A model generated the notes under the pieces. That model worked only from the letters and a program-made list of their open reading frames with translations, searched no databases and was not told the origin of the DNA. 64,000 bases of DNA from NCBI RefSeq assembly GCF_045863935.1, contig NZ_BTVP01000009.1:1-64000 (forward strand), given 5' to 3'. Both the position numbers and the translations under genes were made by a program. Below are positions 38,670-47,952 of this stretch, one piece after another. Numbering within the stretch: position 1 is the first letter of the stretch; each line of letters begins with the position of its first letter. The DNA is from Parvibaculum sp045863935. GTDB lineage: Bacteria; Pseudomonadota; Alphaproteobacteria; Parvibaculales; Parvibaculaceae.

Positions 38670-40010
38670 TTAACCACGTGCCTTCTTGTCACTCATGAGC
38701 AGCCAGGGTCCCGGATCGATGGGGTCGCCGTCCTTCCGAAACTCGATATAGAGCGCCGGCCCGCGGTCCGTCTCGCCCCGCGTCGCCAACCTGTCTTGTG
38801 CGGCCGGATCGTCATCTGCGGGCGGCGGACCCATCATGCCGACCGGCTCGCCGGCAAGGATGCTTTGACCCACCGAGCAGTCAATTCTAGCCATACCCGC
38901 CAATAATACATGGTAGCCCTCTCCGACCGAAATTATCAAGAGTTGGCCGTAGTGCCGAAATGGCCCCGCATAAGAGACCTTGCCGTCAAATGGGGCAACA
39001 ATTTGAGCATCGGAACGTGTCGAAATGGTTATCCCCTGCGTCCTGGTGCCGCCCTCCCGGCTGCCATACGCGCGAATGACCGTGCCCGTCACCGGTGGCC
39101 GGATGAGACCCCGGGCGTCCGAGAAGCGTCTGGAGGAGGGCATGGACGGGGGAGAGGCGGGCGGACGCAGGATGGCGACCTGGCGTTGTTGCTCGCCGGC
39201 GGGGGCGGGCGCGACCCGCGTCGGCTCCTCGGGCTGAGGCTCGGGACGCGGTTCCGGCCGCGTCGCGGGCAGGCGCTCGGCCGCCTGGTCCTCCAGCTTC
39301 GAAATCAGGTCGGAGAGGTCCGTCGCCTGACGGGAAAGGCGTTCGGCTCTCGCCTGCTCGCTCTCGGCGGCGGCGGCAAATTTCTGCTGCGTGGCGAGTT
39401 TCCTGTCGAGTAACCCCTGAAGTTCGCTGCGCTCACGGTCGAGCATGGCTTCCGCCTCGGCGAGCACCGTCCGTTCCTCGCCGATCTCGCGGCGAAGTGC
39501 GGCAAGCTGTTCCAGCCGGTCGCGCAGTTCGGTTGCCTCGGCCTGAAGCTCGGGCACCAGCGTGCCGAGGAGGAGGGCGCTGCGGATCGAGGCAAGCGCA
39601 TCGTCGGGCCGGACGGCGAGCGCCGGCGGCGGATGCCTGTCGAGGCGGGTGAGCGCGGCCAGCAACTCGGCCATGTCGTCCTTACGCCTTTCGAGCTGCG
39701 CGGTCAGCACGGCTTCGGCGCCCTTCAGTCCCTGCAGCCTGTCCTCGGAGGCGGAGACGTCGGCTTCATGCGTCTGCACGCGCGCCGCCGTCTCGATGAG
39801 CTTCGCGCGGATCGCCTCGGCTTCAGCGCGCGCGGCTTCGGCCTGCGCCTGCAATTCCTTCTGCCGTTCGAGGCTTGTGCCGATTTCCCTTTGCAGTTTT
39901 TCGAGTTCGCCCGGCTCCGCGGTTTCGGCAAGAAGGGGCAGGGCCGACGGCATTGTCAGCGCCGCTGCGAGGAGCAGCGGGGCAAGCGTCCTATGCAGGG
40001 TTTCACGCAC
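38670..40010 (-). CDS. envC: EnvC-like murein hydrolase activator
   Basis: This 446-residue periplasmic protein has a signal peptide, a coiled-coil region of about 230 residues (ELEKLQREIGTSLERQKELQ onward), a Pro-rich linker and a C-terminal LytM domain (GTVIRAYGSREGGTRTQGIT, DGKVSYAGPFRHYGQLLIIS, GPALYIEFRKDG). The zinc ligands of active M23 peptidases are replaced, as in EnvC, which activates amidases at the septum. The GTG at 40010, which overlaps the end of the upstream gene by 8 bp, is chosen because it begins the signal peptide directly. Confidence 0.9.
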   Translation of the reverse strand: MRETLHRTLAPLLLAAALTMPSALPLLAETAEPGELEKLQREIGTSLERQKELQAQAEAARAEAEAIRAKLIETAARVQTHEADVSASEDRLQGLKGAEAVLTAQLERRKDDMAELLAALTRLDRHPPPALAVRPDDALASIRSALLLGTLVPELQAEATELRDRLEQLAALRREIGEERTVLAEAEAMLDRERSELQGLLDRKLATQQKFAAAAESEQARAERLSRQATDLSDLISKLEDQAAERLPATRPEPRPEPQPEEPTRVAPAPAGEQQRQVAILRPPASPPSMPSSRRFSDARGLIRPPVTGTVIRAYGSREGGTRTQGITISTRSDAQIVAPFDGKVSYAGPFRHYGQLLIISVGEGYHVLLAGMARIDCSVGQSILAGEPVGMMGPPPADDDPAAQDRLATRGETDRGPALYIEFRKDGDPIDPGPWLLMSDKKARG

Positions 40011-41556
40011 TGACCTTGTCGGTCCGTTCGGCCGCCAGGGAGCGGCCGGACATCTCGCCCGGCACTTCGACGCCCAGCAGGTCCAGGATCGTCGGAGCGA
40101 CATCGGCGAGCGTGCCGCCCGCAAGGCTCACCTTGGTGCCGCCCGCGACGACGAAGGGCACGGGCGCGGCCGTGGTCCGGCGGCAGGCGGCGCCCGTTGC
40201 CGGGTCCAGCATCTGCTCCGCCTTGCCATAAGTCCCGCAGAGGATAAGCGTGCCGCCGCGCTTGCCGATCTGCGCGGCGATCTTGCCGAGATACTTGTCG
40301 ATCGCCTCGATCGCGCCCACGGTCGCGCGCAGATTGCCCGTCCGGCCGAGCACAGCGGCATTGCAGAAGCTCGCCGTAATGAGATCGTGCTCGCCCGTCT
40401 TGAGAGCGGAGAGCAGTTCGGAGGCAAGCGCCGCCGCAGCCAGTTCCGGTCTCTTCTCGGCTTGCGCGAGCGGCGGCGTATCGGTCACGAGGACGTTCTC
40501 GCCGGGAAGGAGTGCTGGTGCCCCGCCGCGGGCGAAGGTCCAGAGGTTTGCCTCCGCGATGCTCTCGGTAAGGGTGAGCTGGCGGAGGCCGGAGCGCGAA
40601 AGCGCTTCGGCGAGGCTCGGCCGGAACTCGATCGCCTCGAACAGCGGTTCGACGCTGCCGCCGAGCGGCGGGGTCAGGCGGACGAGCGAATAGACGCCGC
40701 TCAACGGCAACGCCTTCTGCGACAGTCCGGCGGCGACCGGATCGGCGAGCGCACCGAGCAGCGCATGCCCGTGATCGGGCTGGAGGTTGACGAGAAGCAG
40801 GGCGTCGTCCGGCCGGATGCCGCGGAACGAGGAGACGAGGGCGGGTGGCACGCGGTCGTCGTCGAGCCCCTTGCGGTAGCATTCGTCGAGATAGGCGGTG
40901 GGATATTCCGTATACGGTGCATCGGCTTCGGTGAGCGCGCGCCAGACCTTCGCCGTTGCGGCGGGATCGGATAGTTCGTCGAAGCCGAAACTCCGGCCGA
41001 AGACGCTGCCGAGTTCGGCATTTTCCGCGCCCGCGATGTCGTCGAGGAACTCGCGCAGATGCTCGATGCCGCCCTGCGGATCAGTGTCGATGCCGTCCAT
41101 GACGGCATGGACCCGGACTTTCACGCCCTCATGGCTCAAAAGGGCGGCGAGCACGGCCAGATGGTTCTGGTGTCCGGCGATGCCCGACGGCGTCATCGCG
41201 CCGATCAAGTGCACTGCGCCACCCAGGGGTCGCACGCGCGAGACGATCTGCTTCAGAACGGGGTGAGAGGCAATGCCGCCGGGGCCGTCCGACTGGAAAG
41301 CGCGGTTGATCCTTGCGAGCGGCGGTTCCACGGGCCGGCCCGCGCCGAGCGTCGCATAGGCTGCCTGCGCATGGCCGGGCTTGCCGGGTGCGAGGCCCAC
41401 CGCCGCTCCCGAGGCGTCGAGCAGCGTGCGCGGCGAGGTGGCGGCCAGCCGGTCGTAGATCGGCGTCCGCGCCAGGGCGACCGCGTTCCCCTCACGCTCC
41501 GCCCGGACGCCCCAGCCATCCAGCAAGGCAAGGACAATTGGTCGAACGCCGCTCAT
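40003..41556 (-). CDS. Catalytically dead homologue of cofactor-independent phosphoglycerate mutase
   Basis: This 517-residue protein aligns over its full length to iPGM/GpmI: LALLDGWGVRAEREGNAVAL, LGAGRPVEPPLARI and DVAPTILDLLGVEVPGEMSG are clearly the family. Key residues are changed. The catalytic Ser motif GNSEVGH is GHAQAAY (Ala63), PDMVGHTG is AAVLGRTG (Ala401, Arg405), ADHGNAE is GTYGKAE (Thr442, Tyr443), AHTT is RRTT (Arg460), DGRD is DGID, and the RADR arginines are lost. Only Asp13 of the metal set remains. The frame is intact with normal codon bias, so it is maintained. It sits where gpmI lies in relatives, between rlmH and envC. A structural or regulatory role is inference. Confidence 0.88.
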   Translation of the reverse strand: MSGVRPIVLALLDGWGVRAEREGNAVALARTPIYDRLAATSPRTLLDASGAAVGLAPGKPGHAQAAYATLGAGRPVEPPLARINRAFQSDGPGGIASHPVLKQIVSRVRPLGGAVHLIGAMTPSGIAGHQNHLAVLAALLSHEGVKVRVHAVMDGIDTDPQGGIEHLREFLDDIAGAENAELGSVFGRSFGFDELSDPAATAKVWRALTEADAPYTEYPTAYLDECYRKGLDDDRVPPALVSSFRGIRPDDALLLVNLQPDHGHALLGALADPVAAGLSQKALPLSGVYSLVRLTPPLGGSVEPLFEAIEFRPSLAEALSRSGLRQLTLTESIAEANLWTFARGGAPALLPGENVLVTDTPPLAQAEKRPELAAAALASELLSALKTGEHDLITASFCNAAVLGRTGNLRATVGAIEAIDKYLGKIAAQIGKRGGTLILCGTYGKAEQMLDPATGAACRRTTAAPVPFVVAGGTKVSLAGGTLADVAPTILDLLGVEVPGEMSGRSLAAERTDKVSA

Positions 41557-41707
41557 CGCAATCCTGAAAAATATGAAATTTGGCGAACCCCGAGGTTCGA
41601 ATCGCCGCACCCGCAGCAAACCCGAAACCTAGAGCAGAACCCGGCCGGATGGAATCGCAAAGCGGTAACACTCGAAGACGAAAATCCGCCTATCGCGCGC
41701 AATCGTG

Positions 41708-42190
41708 TCAGGCGCGATGATAGGGGTGGCCGGAAAGTATCGTGACGGCGCGGTAAAGCTGTTCGGCCAGCATCACGCGGGCAAGCATGTGCGGCCAGGT
41801 CATCGCGCCGAAGGCCATGACATGGGCGGCGCCGTCGCGCAGCGAAGGGGCAAGCCCGTTCGCGCCGCCGATCAGGAAGGCGATATCGGCGGTTCCCGTG
41901 TCGCGCCACTTGCCCAGTCTTTTTGCGAAGGCTTCGCTCGTCTCGACACGGCCGCGTTCGTCGAGCGCAACGACGAGCGCTCCTTTCGGCATCGCGGCGG
42001 CGAGAAGGGCCGCTTCGCGTTCCATGAGTTCCGCCGCGTCGCTGCGGCGCTTTTCCTCGACCTCGGCAAGGGGCAGCGCGGTAAGGCCGATGCCGCGCCC
42101 CGCCGCGTCGAAGCGCGACATGTAGTCGTCGAGAAGGAGTTTTTCGGGGCCGTTCTTCAGCCGCCCCACGGCACAGATCTGGACGCGCAT
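41708..42190 (-). CDS. rlmH: 23S rRNA (pseudouridine1915-N3)-methyltransferase
   Basis: This 160-residue SPOUT methyltransferase modifies helix 69 of 23S rRNA. MRVQICAVGRLKNGPEKLLLDDY opens it; FLIGGANGL forms the knotted SAM site and MTWPHMLARVMLAEQLYRA plus the C-terminal GHPYHR are family hallmarks. The ATG at 42190 gives the usual length. It is next to rsfS, as in most Proteobacteria. Confidence 0.96.
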   Translation of the reverse strand: MRVQICAVGRLKNGPEKLLLDDYMSRFDAAGRGIGLTALPLAEVEEKRRSDAAELMEREAALLAAAMPKGALVVALDERGRVETSEAFAKRLGKWRDTGTADIAFLIGGANGLAPSLRDGAAHVMAFGAMTWPHMLARVMLAEQLYRAVTILSGHPYHRA

Positions 42191-42268
42191 AAATCCCCGT
42201 CCGGCATGGCGCCGGCCATTAGCGGACGCGGGGAGAAGCATCCGGCGAGGTTCGAGGGGTCTGTCGCC

Positions 42269-42733
42269 TCAAACGGCCATCTGGTCTGCCGGAATATCGG
42301 CGGACCACATCTTCTCCAGCTTGTAGAACTCGCGCACCTCGGGACGGAAGACATGGACCACCACGTCGCCGCCATCGATGAGCACCCAGTCGCCCTGTTT
42401 CATTCCCTCGACCTGCGACGTGCCGAACCCGGCCTCTTTCAGGCGGCGTACGAGATGGTCGGCCACCGCGCCGACATGGCGCTGCGACCGTCCGCTCGCG
42501 ACCACCATGTGATCGGCGATGGGTGTCTTTCCGGTCAGATCGATGGAAACCACATCTTCGGCCTTGTCTTCCTCCAGGCTCTCGAGCACGAGAGCGAGCA
42601 TTTCCGAAGACTTGCCGGTGTCGGCCGCCTGTCCCTTGCGGGATGCGGGGGGCCGTTTTACTGCTCCGGCGGACTTTGCCGCGCCGGGCCCTTGCTGGAC
42701 CTTGAGGTCCGGTGATTGTCTGCTCAGGAACAC
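42269..42733 (-). CDS. rsfS: Ribosomal silencing factor RsfS
   Basis: RsfS binds ribosomal protein uL14 and blocks subunit joining in poor growth conditions. The conserved domain begins LALVLESLEEDKAEDVVSIDLTGK and continues IADHMVVASGRSQRHV and the DWVLIDGGDVVVHVF core. The frame can start at a GTG (42733), adding a 44-residue basic leader, or at the ATG at 42601 just before the domain. The GTG has an AGAGGAG too close for comfort, so the start is uncertain. Confidence 0.9.
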   Translation of the reverse strand: MFLSRQSPDLKVQQGPGAAKSAGAVKRPPASRKGQAADTGKSSEMLALVLESLEEDKAEDVVSIDLTGKTPIADHMVVASGRSQRHVGAVADHLVRRLKEAGFGTSQVEGMKQGDWVLIDGGDVVVHVFRPEVREFYKLEKMWSADIPADQMAV

Positions 42734-42871
42734 ACTCCTCTATTCAGCAAACATGTTTACCAACTTGCGCAACGGACGATGAAATGCCCGTAACGCCTAA
42801 AGAATAAGCCTCGCAAGGCTTCAATTCAATGACGGGATTTTGACAGGCAGGCGACGTTCGGCCCGAATGGC

Positions 42872-43468
42872 TCAGGCTTTGCCGCCGGCCGCGCGGATTG
42901 CGGTCGCCGAGGCGGGGTTTTCCGGTCCGCCGAGAAAGACGAGGGCGGGCGGTTCCATGAGCGGCAGCAGAGCCGCATCGCTCGTATCGAGCGTCCAGGG
43001 CCGCAGCATGGCGGCGGCCGGGGAGAGGCGCGCCTTGAGCGTGTAGCCAGGGCGCGGATAGACCGCGATCGGCACGGTTGCCGCGATTTCCTGCCAGTTC
43101 CGCCATTTCGGGAACTGCAGCATGTTGTCGGCTCCCATCAGCCAGACAAAGCGGGTTCCGGCAAAGTGGGCGGTCAGTTCGGCCAGCGTGTCGGCGGTAT
43201 AGCGCGTGCCGAGCTCAGCCTCGATGCCGCTCACCACGATGCGCGGATCGCGGGCCATCTTTTCCGCCGAGGCGAAGCGCCTGGCATAGGGCGCCATGTC
43301 CTTTTCGGGCTTCAGCGGATTGCCGGGCGAGACGAGCCACCAGACGCGGTCGAGCCTGAGAGATTGCAGGCACATGCGTGTCAGATGCAGGTGGCCTTCA
43401 TGCGCGGGATTGAAGGAGCCACCGAGGAGGCCCACCTTCAGTCCCGGCGTCAGCATCTCGCGGCGCAT
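42872..43468 (-). CDS. nadD: Nicotinate-nucleotide adenylyltransferase
   Basis: This 198-residue enzyme makes nicotinic acid adenine dinucleotide in NAD synthesis. The nucleotidyltransferase motif is GLLGGSFNPAHEGHLHLT, with the C-terminal ASATAIRAAGGKA corresponding to the family's SSTxIR. The ATG at 43468 begins 2 bp after the proA stop (TGACATG), so translation is coupled. Order proA-nadD-rsfS-rlmH is conserved in Alphaproteobacteria. Confidence 0.95.
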   Translation of the reverse strand: MRREMLTPGLKVGLLGGSFNPAHEGHLHLTRMCLQSLRLDRVWWLVSPGNPLKPEKDMAPYARRFASAEKMARDPRIVVSGIEAELGTRYTADTLAELTAHFAGTRFVWLMGADNMLQFPKWRNWQEIAATVPIAVYPRPGYTLKARLSPAAAMLRPWTLDTSDAALLPLMEPPALVFLGGPENPASATAIRAAGGKA

Positions 43469-43469
43469 G

Positions 43470-44768
43470 TCAGGGACGAACCTGACCGCTGCCGCGCACC
43501 AGATATTTGAAGCTCGTGAGCTGCTCGACGCCGACGGGACCGCGCGCATGGAACTTGCCGGTCGCGATGCCGATTTCCGCGCCCATGCCGAACTCGCCGC
43601 CATCGGCGAATTGCGTCGAGGCGTTGTGCAGCAGGATCGCGCTGTCCACTTCGGCGAAGAAGCGGTCGGCCGTCTTGCCGTTCGCGGTCACGATGCACTC
43701 GGTGTGGCTGGAGCCGTATTTGCCGATATGGGCAATGGCGCCGCCGACGCCCTTCACCACGCGTACCGCGATGATCGCGTCCAGATATTCCGTGTACCAG
43801 TCTTCTTCCGCGGCGGGCTTCACGCGCGCGTCCGTCTTCTGCGTCGCCTCATCGCCGCGCACCTCGCAGCCTTCGGCGATCAGGGCCTGGACGAGAGGGG
43901 CGAGATGCGTGTCCTTGCAGGCTTCGTCCACAAGCAACGTCTCGGCCGCGCCGCATACGCCGGTGCGCCGAAGCTTCGCGTTCAGCACGATGTTGCGCGC
44001 CATGTCGAGGTCGGCCTCGCCATCCACATAGACATGGCAGACGCCTTCGAGATGCGCGAAGACCGGTACGCGCGCTTCTTCCTGCACGCGCGCGACGAGG
44101 CTCTTGCCGCCGCGCGGCACGATGACGTCGATATTGCCGTTGAGCCCTTTCAGCATTTCGCCAACCGCCGCGCGATCCGTCACGGGCACGAGCTGGATCG
44201 AGGCTTCGGGAAGGTTCGCGGCGAGAATGCCCTCGACAAGCGAGGCATGGATTGCCTTGTTCGAGCGCGATGCTTCCGAGCCGCCGCGCAGCACGGCGGC
44301 ATTGCCGGCCTTCAGGCAGAGTGCGCCGGCATCCGCCGTCACGTTCGGGCGGCTCTCGTAAACGATGCCGATGACGCCCAGGGGCACGCGCACGCGTTCG
44401 ATGTGAAGACCGTTCGGGCGGTCCCATTCCGCGATCTTCGAGCCCACGGGGTCGGGCAGAGCGGCGATTTCCTCCAGCGCCTTCGCAATCGCTTCCACGC
44501 GCTTCGCATCGAGCGTCAGCCGGTCGATCATGGAAGGCGCGAGGCCATTCTTCAGAGCATCCGCCACATCGTCGGCATTGGCCTTCAGGATGTCGTCCGC
44601 ATTGGCGCGAACGCACATGGCGGCGGCCAGCAGCGCGGCATCCTTCTGCTTCGTCGGCGTCGTGGCAAGCGCCGTCGCCGCCGCGCGCGCCTTCTCGCCG
44701 ATTTCGGCCATCAGGCCCGCGATGTTCGTCTCGCCGGTATTCAGTTTCACGATGCTCACGGTCGTCAC
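43470..44768 (-). CDS. proA: Gamma-glutamyl phosphate reductase
   Basis: This 432-residue enzyme makes glutamate-5-semialdehyde, the second step of proline synthesis. Motifs include GVIGIVYESRPNVTADAGALCLKAGNA (family signature region), the catalytic Cys in LRRTGVCGAAETLL, and VDSAILLHNASTQFADGGEFG near the end. It follows proB by 96 bp, the largest gap inside this minus-strand cluster, which contains a GGGCCC hairpin. Confidence 0.97.
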   Translation of the reverse strand: MTTVSIVKLNTGETNIAGLMAEIGEKARAAATALATTPTKQKDAALLAAAMCVRANADDILKANADDVADALKNGLAPSMIDRLTLDAKRVEAIAKALEEIAALPDPVGSKIAEWDRPNGLHIERVRVPLGVIGIVYESRPNVTADAGALCLKAGNAAVLRGGSEASRSNKAIHASLVEGILAANLPEASIQLVPVTDRAAVGEMLKGLNGNIDVIVPRGGKSLVARVQEEARVPVFAHLEGVCHVYVDGEADLDMARNIVLNAKLRRTGVCGAAETLLVDEACKDTHLAPLVQALIAEGCEVRGDEATQKTDARVKPAAEEDWYTEYLDAIIAVRVVKGVGGAIAHIGKYGSSHTECIVTANGKTADRFFAEVDSAILLHNASTQFADGGEFGMGAEIGIATGKFHARGPVGVEQLTSFKYLVRGSGQVRP

Positions 44769-44864
44769 CTGTCTACGTCGATAGGCTGGAAGAGTATTTC
44801 AGGCAGCCTCACGTCTTTCAATGCCGCAGGGCCCAGCGTCATATGGGCCCGGGCCTTGCTCATT

Positions 44865-45977
44865 TCACGGCTTTTTAAGCACCAGATCGTCGCGATGGAT
44901 CATTTCCGCGCGACCGGAAAAGCCCAGCAGCTCCTCGATCTCCTGGCTTGGATGGCCCATGATCGCGCGCGCATCCTCGCTTGCATAGGCGCTCAACCCC
45001 CGCGCAATCTCGTGGCCCGCGCCATCGCGCACGGTCACGGCGTCGCCGCGCCCGAACTCTCCCTCGACGGCGGTCACGCCTGCCGGCAGCAGGCTGCGGC
45101 CCTGGGTCAGCGCCTTCACGGCGCCATCGTCGATGATGATGGTGCCGAGGCTTTTCAGTGAGCCCGATATCCACCGCTTTCGCGCGGCAAAGGGCGTCGA
45201 ATGCGCCGCGAACCAGGTGCAGCGTGTGCCGTCCTCGATCGCCTTCAGCGGATGCAGCGCGCGGCCGTTCGCGATCGCCATGCGCGCGCCGCCTTCGGTT
45301 GCAATGCGCGCCGCTGCGATCTTGGTCTTCATGCCGCCGCGCGAATAGATGCTTGCCGCATCGCCCGCCATCGCCTCGATTTCGGGCGTGATTTCGGCGA
45401 CTTCGGCGAGATGCTTCGCGCCGGGCAGGTGTGGCGGCGCGGTGTAGAGGCCGTCGACGTCGGACAAAAGCACGAGGCAGTCCGCCGACACCATGCTGGC
45501 CACGCGGGCGGCGAGGCGGTCATTGTCGCCATAGCGGATTTCCGACGTTGCCACCGTGTCGTTCTCGTTGATGACGGGCACGGCGCCGAGTTTCAGCAGC
45601 GTCTGCAGGGTCGAGCGCGCGTTGAGGTAGCGGCGGCGCTCCTCCGTGTCCTCGAGCGTCAGCAGTATCTGCGCGCAGGAAAAGCCATATGCCGAAAGGA
45701 TTTCCTGAAAGGCCTGCGCCAGGCCGATCTGGCCGACAGCGGCAGCAGCCTGACTTTCTTCGAGTTTCAGCTTTCCGGCGGGCAGTTTCAGTGCGCGGCG
45801 TCCAAGCGCGATGGCGCCGGAGGAAACGATCAGCATTTCCTGCCCGCGCGCGCGCATCCTCGCCACATCCTCGACCATCGCCTGCAGCCAGGTGCGGTTG
45901 AGCTTGCCCGTCTCCGCGTCCGTCAGCAGCGCGGAGCCGATCTTCACGACGACGCGCTGCGCTTTTTCAAGTTGCAT
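44865..45977 (-). CDS. proB: Glutamate 5-kinase
   Basis: This 370-residue first enzyme of proline synthesis phosphorylates glutamate. The amino-acid-kinase domain has VVVKIGSALLT, IVSSGAIALGR and NENDTVA motifs; a C-terminal PUA domain follows. The ATG at 45977, 2 bp after the obgE stop, is preferred to a TTG two codons upstream. The proB-proA pair is in one operon with obgE and nadD. Confidence 0.96.
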   Translation of the reverse strand: MQLEKAQRVVVKIGSALLTDAETGKLNRTWLQAMVEDVARMRARGQEMLIVSSGAIALGRRALKLPAGKLKLEESQAAAAVGQIGLAQAFQEILSAYGFSCAQILLTLEDTEERRRYLNARSTLQTLLKLGAVPVINENDTVATSEIRYGDNDRLAARVASMVSADCLVLLSDVDGLYTAPPHLPGAKHLAEVAEITPEIEAMAGDAASIYSRGGMKTKIAAARIATEGGARMAIANGRALHPLKAIEDGTRCTWFAAHSTPFAARKRWISGSLKSLGTIIIDDGAVKALTQGRSLLPAGVTAVEGEFGRGDAVTVRDGAGHEIARGLSAYASEDARAIMGHPSQEIEELLGFSGRAEMIHRDDLVLKKP

Positions 45978-45979
45978 GC

Positions 45980-47020
45980 TCAAGGCCGCCAGCCCTCTTC
46001 TTCATCCGCTTCTTCGGCGCGTTCTTCCGCGCGCCGTACGCCGATTTCGTCCGCCGCGAGCCGCAATACGTCGGTGACACCTTCGCCGGACACGCCGGAA
46101 ATCACATACACCTCGCCGCCGCTTTCCGCCGCGAGAATCGCTTTCTTCGCCTCGCGCTCTTCCTCGCTCAGTGCATCTGCCTTGTTGAGGCAGAGAATTT
46201 CGGGCTTTTCCTCCAGCCCCGCGCCATAGGCCTCGATCTCGCTGCGGATGATGCCATAGGCCTCGCCCACATCGTCCGAGGTGCCGTCGACCAGGTGGAT
46301 CAGGATGCGGCAGCGCTCCAGATGTCCAAGGAAGCGGTCGCCGAGGCCGGCGCCTTCATGCGCGCCTTCGATGAGGCCGGGAATGTCGGCCAGCACGAAG
46401 CTGCGTGTGTCGACGGTGACGACGCCGAGCCCCGGCGTCAGCGTGGTGAAGGGATAGTCGGCGATCTTCGGTTTCGCCGCGCTCACCGCCGCGAGGAAGG
46501 TCGACTTGCCCGCATTGGGCAGCCCCACCAGCCCCGCATCGGCGATGAGCTTCAGGCGCAGCACGACCGTCTTTTCCACGCCCTCAAGGCCCGGGTTGGC
46601 GCGCCGTGGCGCCTGGTTGGTCGAACTCTTGAAATAGGTATTGCCGAAGCCGCCATTGCCGCCCTTGGCGAGCACGAGGCGCTGGCCGGGTTCGATCATG
46701 TCGGCGATCAGCGTTTCCCCGTCTTCCTCGAATATCTGCGTACCGACAGGCACCTTCAGCACGACGTCGGCGCCGTTCGCGCCGGAGCGGTTCTTGCCCA
46801 TGCCGTGCATGCCGGTCTTGGCCCTGAAGTGCTGCTGGAAGCGGTAGTCGATGAGTGTGTTGAGGCCCTCGACGCATTCGACAACGACATCGCCGCCCCG
46901 GCCGCCATCGCCGCCGTCCGGTCCGCCGAACTCGATGAACTTCTCGCGGCGGAAGCTCACGCAGCCCGCGCCGCCATTGCCCGAGCGGATATGGATTTTC
47001 GCCTCGTCGAGGAACTTCAT
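45980..47020 (-). CDS. obgE: GTPase ObgE/CgtA
   Basis: This 346-residue GTPase is involved in 50S assembly and stress control. The glycine-rich Obg fold (MKFLDEAKIHIRSGNGGAGCVSFRREKF) precedes a G domain with GLPNAGKST, DIPG and LNKAD boxes. The C-terminal tail is short and acidic, ending EEADEEEGWRP. It leads into proB with 2 bp between stop and start and lies downstream of a GNAT gene. Confidence 0.96.
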   Translation of the reverse strand: MKFLDEAKIHIRSGNGGAGCVSFRREKFIEFGGPDGGDGGRGGDVVVECVEGLNTLIDYRFQQHFRAKTGMHGMGKNRSGANGADVVLKVPVGTQIFEEDGETLIADMIEPGQRLVLAKGGNGGFGNTYFKSSTNQAPRRANPGLEGVEKTVVLRLKLIADAGLVGLPNAGKSTFLAAVSAAKPKIADYPFTTLTPGLGVVTVDTRSFVLADIPGLIEGAHEGAGLGDRFLGHLERCRILIHLVDGTSDDVGEAYGIIRSEIEAYGAGLEEKPEILCLNKADALSEEEREAKKAILAAESGGEVYVISGVSGEGVTDVLRLAADEIGVRRAEERAEEADEEEGWRP

Positions 47021-47021
47021 G

Positions 47022-47546
47022 TCACTTGCCTGTTTGCGCCAGCTTCATGGTGAGGCAGCGCACCTTTTCCTGCCTTGCCTCGCACCAGCGGCTTTCCTCG
47101 CCAGTATAGCGGAAGCCGAGTTTCGTCAGCACGCGTCCTGACGCATGATTGTCGGCCTGATGTCCGGCAATGACCGTTCCGGCGCCAAAGCGTCTCGTCG
47201 CCTCGCCGAGCACCGCGCTTGCCGCCTCGCTCGCATAGCCCCGGTTCCAGTAAGGTTCGCCGATCCAGTAGCCGATCTCATGCGTGCCGTCGGCATGGGA
47301 TTGCACGCCGCAGCAGCCGATGAAGCCATCGCCATTGGTCACCGCATAGGCGAATTCCTCGCCGTCCGCGCGCTGCGCCGCCTGCCGGGCGATCCAGCCC
47401 TCAGCCATGTCGAGCGAGTAGGGATAAGGCATGCGGGCGAGCATCGCCGCCACGTTCCAGTTGTTGGCGAGGCCCGTCAGGCGTTCGGCATCCGCCGGCG
47501 CGAGCGGCCTCAAGAGCAGTCTTTCCGTCTTCAGTTCTTCCAGCAT
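47022..47546 (-). CDS. GNAT family N-acetyltransferase (RimJ/RimL-like)
   Basis: This 174-residue acetyltransferase has the RimJ/RimL layout: TERLLLRPLAPADAERL at the start, EIGYWIGEPYWNRGYASEAA as the acetyl-CoA loop and ASGRVLTKLGFRYTGEE at the end. Substrate, either a ribosomal-protein N-terminus or a small molecule, is unknown. Its stop is 1 bp from the obgE start region, so it is in the same operon. It follows the rpmA terminator. Confidence 0.88.
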   Translation of the reverse strand: MLEELKTERLLLRPLAPADAERLTGLANNWNVAAMLARMPYPYSLDMAEGWIARQAAQRADGEEFAYAVTNGDGFIGCCGVQSHADGTHEIGYWIGEPYWNRGYASEAASAVLGEATRRFGAGTVIAGHQADNHASGRVLTKLGFRYTGEESRWCEARQEKVRCLTMKLAQTGK

Positions 47547-47578
47547 CGGGCTCCTCCCTCGCTTCTCGTGAGGGCATG

Positions 47579-47609
47579 AAAAAAGGGAGATGGCGGCCCA
47601 TCTCCCTTT
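47579..47609 (-). terminator. Terminator after rpmA
   Basis: Read on the minus strand, AAGGGAGATGG-GCCG-CCATCTCCCTT is followed by TTTTCA. The 11-bp perfect stem separates the rplU-rpmA unit from the GNAT-obgE-proBA operon and, with AAAGGG on the other side, may work both ways. Confidence 0.85.
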
Positions 47610-47655
47610 GAATTCCCGATGGCCGCCACCTTTGCGAGGTGGCTCACCTCGCGTT

Positions 47656-47931
47656 TCAGTCCGCCGCTTCCGGCATGCCGGCGGTCACGACCGACACGAA
47701 GGCGCGCTCGTTCTTGCCTTTGTGAAATGACACCACGCCCTCGACCTTCGCGAAGATCGTGTGGTCCTTGCCGATGCCGACATTGCGGCCCGGATGCCAC
47801 TTCGTGCCGCGCTGGCGGATGATGATGTTGCCCGGAATGACGGCTTCGCCACCGAACTTCTTCACGCCGAGGCGTCGGCCGGCGCTGTCGCGACCGTTGC
47901 GGGAGGAACCGCCTGCCTTTTTGTGAGCCAT
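47656..47931 (-). CDS. rpmA: 50S ribosomal protein L27
   Basis: This 91-residue protein near the peptidyl transferase centre has the invariant start MAHKKAGGSSRNGRDSAGRRLGVK and the core GGEAVIPGNIIIRQRG with WHPGRNVGIGKDHTIFA. It lies 21 bp after rplU in the standard rplU-rpmA pair. Confidence 0.98.
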   Translation of the reverse strand: MAHKKAGGSSRNGRDSAGRRLGVKKFGGEAVIPGNIIIRQRGTKWHPGRNVGIGKDHTIFAKVEGVVSFHKGKNERAFVSVVTAGMPEAAD

Positions 47932-47952
47932 GTTTCTACTCCTTCAGTCCGC

